Position numbers and translations under genes: made by a program. 49,543 nt of DNA from Terriglobales bacterium (lineage in GTDB: Bacteria; Acidobacteriota; Terriglobia; Terriglobales; Acidobacteriaceae). Under the pieces are notes generated by a model. The model did not search any database and was not told where the DNA came from. It saw nothing but the letters and a program-made list of their open reading frames with translations. Positions within the stretch are counted from its first letter, which is position 1, and the number at the start of each line of letters is the position of its first letter. The DNA lies in the NCBI GenBank assembly GCA_030038475.1, contig JASHOU010000043.1:1-49543 (forward strand). Reading direction: 5' to 3'. Below, one piece after another: positions 47,334-49,543 of the stretch.

Positions 47334-48239
47334 TTATCGCTGCAATGCCTGCTTGCGGTGGAGTACCGTTTCGAGTGCGGCCTGCGTTTCCTTCGGCAGG
47401 TGGTACGACTCAGAATCGCTGGGGAACTGATGCGAAACCACGTCTGCCTTAAAAGCTAGCACCGATTCCGTGATCAAAGCCGCCGCGTCTCCGTAGCGCC
47501 GGACAAACTTCGCCGGATGTCCGAACGTCAGGTTGACGAGATCGTGAAACACCAGCACCTGCCCATCGCAATCCGGGCCGGCGCCAATCCCGATCGTCGG
47601 CGCGTCGACCTCCGACGTAATCATCGCGGCAACTTCGCGCGGAATGCCTTCCAGATAAATGCAGGCAACACCGGCGCGATCGAGCGCAACCGCATCGCGC
47701 ATCAGTTGCTCAATGGCGTTCAGCGTTTTGCCCTGAACCTTGTACCCCCCCATCACATTCACCGATTGCGGAGTCAGCCCGATGTGCCCGGCCACCGGAA
47801 TCTCCGCGTCGATCACGCGCCGGATCACCTCCGCGCGCTTCTCGCCGCCTTCCATCTTCACCGCCTCAGCGCCCGCTTCTTTCACAAAGCGCGCAGCGTT
47901 GTGAACGGCTTCGGTCGCATCCGCCTGATACGACCCGTAAGGCATGTCGGCGATGAGCAGCGCGTCTTTCACCCCGCGCCGCACCGCCTTCACATGATGC
48001 AGCATCTCGTCGACGGTGACCGAGAGCGTGTTCTCATACCCCAGCATGGTCATAGCGAGCGAGTCGCCGACCAGAGCAATGTCAATGCCAACTTCGTCGA
48101 TCAGGCGCGCAGTCGCGTAGTCGTAAGCGGTGAGGCAGGTGATAGGTTCGTGGAGCAGCTTCTTTTCGCGAATCGTAGCAGTTGTGATTCTGCGGCGTGC
48201 GCCCCCGAAACGGGGTTCGCCGATAGGTGTGAGACTCAC
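47334..48239 (-). CDS. panB: 3-Methyl-2-oxobutanoate hydroxymethyltransferase
   Basis: The first committed enzyme of pantothenate synthesis, transferring a hydroxymethyl group from methylene-tetrahydrofolate to ketoisovalerate. Motifs: LTAYDYATARLIDEVGIDIA, the metal/substrate loop LVGDSLAMTMLGYENTLSVT, VKMEGGEKRAEVIRRVIDAE, GHIGLTPQSVNVMGGYKVQG and GIGAGPDCDGQVLVFHDL. The start at the GTG at 48239 has GGAGG five bases upstream and gives 301 residues; an upstream ATG (48293) would add an unconserved segment with a CAVCGG motif. It is the first pan gene; the lipoprotein gene and panC follow on the same strand. Confidence 0.95.
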   Translation of the reverse strand: MSLTPIGEPRFGGARRRITTATIREKKLLHEPITCLTAYDYATARLIDEVGIDIALVGDSLAMTMLGYENTLSVTVDEMLHHVKAVRRGVKDALLIADMPYGSYQADATEAVHNAARFVKEAGAEAVKMEGGEKRAEVIRRVIDAEIPVAGHIGLTPQSVNVMGGYKVQGKTLNAIEQLMRDAVALDRAGVACIYLEGIPREVAAMITSEVDAPTIGIGAGPDCDGQVLVFHDLVNLTFGHPAKFVRRYGDAAALITESVLAFKADVVSHQFPSDSESYHLPKETQAALETVLHRKQALQR

Positions 48240-48326
48240 ATTGTCCTCCAGTGCCCCTCCGCAAACCGCGCAGATAGAGCCTGTCCGCGTCATCTTTCTA
48301 TAGGGTATAAATGACGCTGAACACAT

Positions 48327-48517
48327 TATATCTGGGGAAGAGTCGTTGGTCGATAGGCCGTCGACAGGACTACGCCAAGCGAGTTTCCGAATTTCCGGGC
48401 TTGAGCTTAACCATAACAGCGTCAGGCGTGTAGAGCGGACACTCCTGTCCGCTGCCTTTGATTTGATCTTGTTTTTGGATTTTCGGAGACCTGAAACCTT
48501 AAGACCTGCGACCTGCC
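48327..48517. other. Intergenic region between panB and the deoxynucleoside kinase gene
   Basis: No gene. Two GTCGTTG/GTCGATA heptamers lie at 48342-48355, and heptamer-like units AGACCTG, AAACCTT, AAGACCTG and CGACCTG occupy 48487-48515, two bases from the stop codon of the kinase gene. Confidence 0.6.
48487..48515. repeat. Heptamer-type repeat immediately after the deoxynucleoside kinase stop
   Basis: AGACCTG, AAACCTT, A-AGACCTG and CGACCTG: three 7-bp units and one with an extra base. It ends two bases from the TAG (48518-48520, minus). Confidence 0.7.
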
Positions 48518-49183
48518 CTACGCACTAGCCGCATTCTCACTTCCCAGCGGCAGAAAATACTGCGTGCCCTTGATCGGCGCGGACACTTTTCTCAGCAACT
48601 CCTGCAGGTCTTCATTGCGATCGACGAAGTCAATCTCGCTCGTGTTCACAATCAGCAGGTCCGACTGCGTGTAGTGAAAGAAAAAGTGCTCGTAGGCCTT
48701 CACCACCTCCAGCAGGTAATCCTCGCTGATGGCTTTTTCGCCGGCTGCGTTCTTTTTCTTCAGCCGTTTCTTCAGAACTTCAGGCGTCGCCTGCAGATAA
48801 ATCACCAGGTCGGGTGTGGGAACTTGCTCGCGGAAATAATTGAAGTAGCGATTGTAGATATCGAGTTCCTGATCGTTAAGGTTCAGGCAGGCAAAGAGTT
48901 TGTCTTTTTCAAAAATGTAATCCGACACGACCGTCTTATTCGACCGCGCGCCCAGATCGAGCGCCCGCAGCTGCTCGAACCGGCGAATCAAAAATGCCAG
49001 CTGCGTCTGGAAAGCTGCGCCGCGCTCGCCTTCGTAAAACGCCCTCAGAAACGCATTGTCTTCCGGTTCCACCACCCGCTGCGCCGCCAGACGTTCGGCC
49101 AGAACCCGCGCCAGCGTGCTTTTGCCAACTCGTATCGGACCTTCAACCGCAATATAACGGGGAAGCTCGAAAAGCTTGGCCAT
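48518..49183 (-). CDS. Deoxynucleoside kinase (deoxyadenosine/deoxyguanosine kinase family)
   Basis: A cytoplasmic salvage enzyme that phosphorylates deoxynucleosides. At 221 residues it shows the P-loop VEGPIRVGKSTLARVLAERL (about 13-32), a substrate-binding EPEDNAFLRAFYEGE segment, the VSDYIFEKDKLFACLNL region that includes the Asp of the DRS-like motif, and the LID-type basic stretch EVLKKRLKKKNAAGEKAI. The C-terminal part resembles bacterial dGK/dAK rather than thymidine kinase. Substrate preference cannot be read. It is upstream of panB on the same strand, with a 191-base gap. Confidence 0.88.
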   Translation of the reverse strand: MAKLFELPRYIAVEGPIRVGKSTLARVLAERLAAQRVVEPEDNAFLRAFYEGERGAAFQTQLAFLIRRFEQLRALDLGARSNKTVVSDYIFEKDKLFACLNLNDQELDIYNRYFNYFREQVPTPDLVIYLQATPEVLKKRLKKKNAAGEKAISEDYLLEVVKAYEHFFFHYTQSDLLIVNTSEIDFVDRNEDLQELLRKVSAPIKGTQYFLPLGSENAASA

Positions 49184-49274
49184 GGGTGTTTAAGTCTTGC
49201 GCGCTCGCGGGAACTGCACAGCAGAATATATGGCTTCGCGTGCCTGCGCAATTGTGAGAAAAGTTAACAGGAAG

Positions 49275-49316
49275 TCGCTGGTCGTTAGTCGTCCTTCGCT
49301 GGTCGTCCGTCGCCGG
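49275..49316. repeat. Six 7-bp GTCG-type units
   Basis: GTCGCTG, GTCGTTA, GTCGTCC, TTCGCTG, GTCGTCC and GTCGCCG in exact register. They are the reverse-complement type of the units at 49385-49405, so the two arrays can pair to form a large stem with a loop of about 90 bases. Confidence 0.85.
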
Positions 49317-49384
49317 GCGCTCGACTGTCGGCTGCCTGCGATGTCGTCGTGGCTAATCCTTGCCGTCTAACAATGGGCTTTTGC

Positions 49385-49405
49385 CAACGACTAACGACTA
49401 TCGAC
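49385..49405. repeat. Three 7-bp AACGAC units before the last gene
   Basis: CAACGAC, TAACGAC, TATCGAC, 17 bases before the ATG at 49422. Same consensus as the array in mpg (CAACGAC). Confidence 0.8.
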
Positions 49406-49421
49406 CAGCTAGAATCTCGTC

Positions 49422-49543
49422 ATGCTTCCCGCACTCATCGGACTCACCGCCGCGGCCGCCGCAGCAACCGCCGCCGGCTACCAGACCATGTCGCCCACCG
49501 GCCAATGGTATGGCCGCACGTTCTGTCGCGGCATCGCAGGAAG
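49422..49543 (+). CDS. N-terminal part of a gene cut by the window edge (possible polysaccharide deacetylase)
   Basis: The first 40 codons of an open frame running off the window. It begins MLPALIGLTAAAAAATAAGY, a hydrophobic alanine-rich segment that looks like a signal or membrane anchor, followed by a QTMSPTGQWYGRTFCRG segment. That segment recalls the N-terminus of some acidobacterial polysaccharide deacetylase-family proteins, but the catalytic part is missing, so this is a guess. No good ribosome binding site precedes the ATG; a heptamer array takes the space. Confidence 0.45.
   Translation, partial: MLPALIGLTAAAAAATAAGYQTMSPTGQWYGRTFCRGIAG

Noticed and set aside
1-49543. tRNA, rRNA, riboswitch or phage/IS elements
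   Set aside because: No cloverleaf-like T-loop sequence, ribosomal RNA stretch, transposase, integrase or known riboswitch core was found while reading the intergenic regions; short or unusual RNAs cannot be excluded without a covariance-model search.

Overview
The window reads as ordinary chromosome of a Gram-negative soil or subsurface bacterium, most likely an Acidobacteriota member. This is inferred from the aerobic terminal-oxidase cluster with two subunit III genes, outer-membrane and periplasmic protein types, the general gene content and GTG/TTG start usage. No 16S or other decisive marker is present, so the assignment is tentative. I saw no tRNA, rRNA, CRISPR array, insertion sequence or phage gene.

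Layout: 293-4622 is an RND efflux pair (adaptor and pump) without an outer-membrane channel. 4779-6453 carries a BON-domain protein and the tRNA t6A enzyme TsaC/Sua5. 6504-9333 (minus) carries ribosomal protein S1 and a patatin-like phospholipase. 9829-13070 is glycerol catabolism (glpK, glpD). 13076-13921 (minus) is an unusual stress/STAS fusion. 13993-21959 (minus) is a nine-gene respiratory operon, transcribed from a fused one-haem cytochrome/outer-membrane barrel (Cyc2-like), through a dihaem cytochrome c and a cupredoxin-like protein, into an aa3-type cytochrome oxidase (subunits II, I, III, III, IV) and a small membrane protein. 22322-24744 (plus) carries two coupled SH3-domain exported proteins, then ctaB (haem O synthase) and a GalT/HIT-family protein. 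27052-30433 (minus) is amidase, APC permease and Ogt. 30563-35316 carries an OmpA-like protein, a PQQ-type dehydrogenase, a secreted protein, a VOC protein and a dGTPase. 35409-43263 (minus) carries a TPR lipoprotein/exported protein, purH, an unknown protein, an XRE regulator, a dienelactone hydrolase and a proline/serine-rich protein. 43262-45652 (plus) carries bcp, mpg and a secreted unknown. 45839-49183 (minus) carries panC, a lipoprotein, panB and a deoxynucleoside kinase. A truncated gene begins at 49422.

The most interesting system is the respiratory operon at 13993-21959. Its gene order (fused cytochrome-porin, dihaem c, periplasmic copper protein, coxB, coxA, coxC, coxC, coxD) closely parallels the rus operon that carries electrons from extracellular Fe(II) to oxygen in Acidithiobacillus ferrooxidans (cyc2-cyc1-orf-coxBACD-rus). 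I infer a complete outer-membrane-to-oxygen electron wire; the electron donor is unknown.

The second striking theme is two kinds of short-unit tandem repeat scattered over the window. One has a strict 15-bp period with strongly diverged units (ten loci: 8233, 9559, 11343, 23021, 24861, 27540, 30371, 31783, 42542, 47166). It often sits at gene starts or between genes, and at 47166-47285 it supplies the entire signal peptide of a lipoprotein. The other has a 7-bp period (AACTGAG/ACCTGAG-like or AACGAC-like). It lies within a few bases of the stop codon of four minus-strand genes and at other gene borders.
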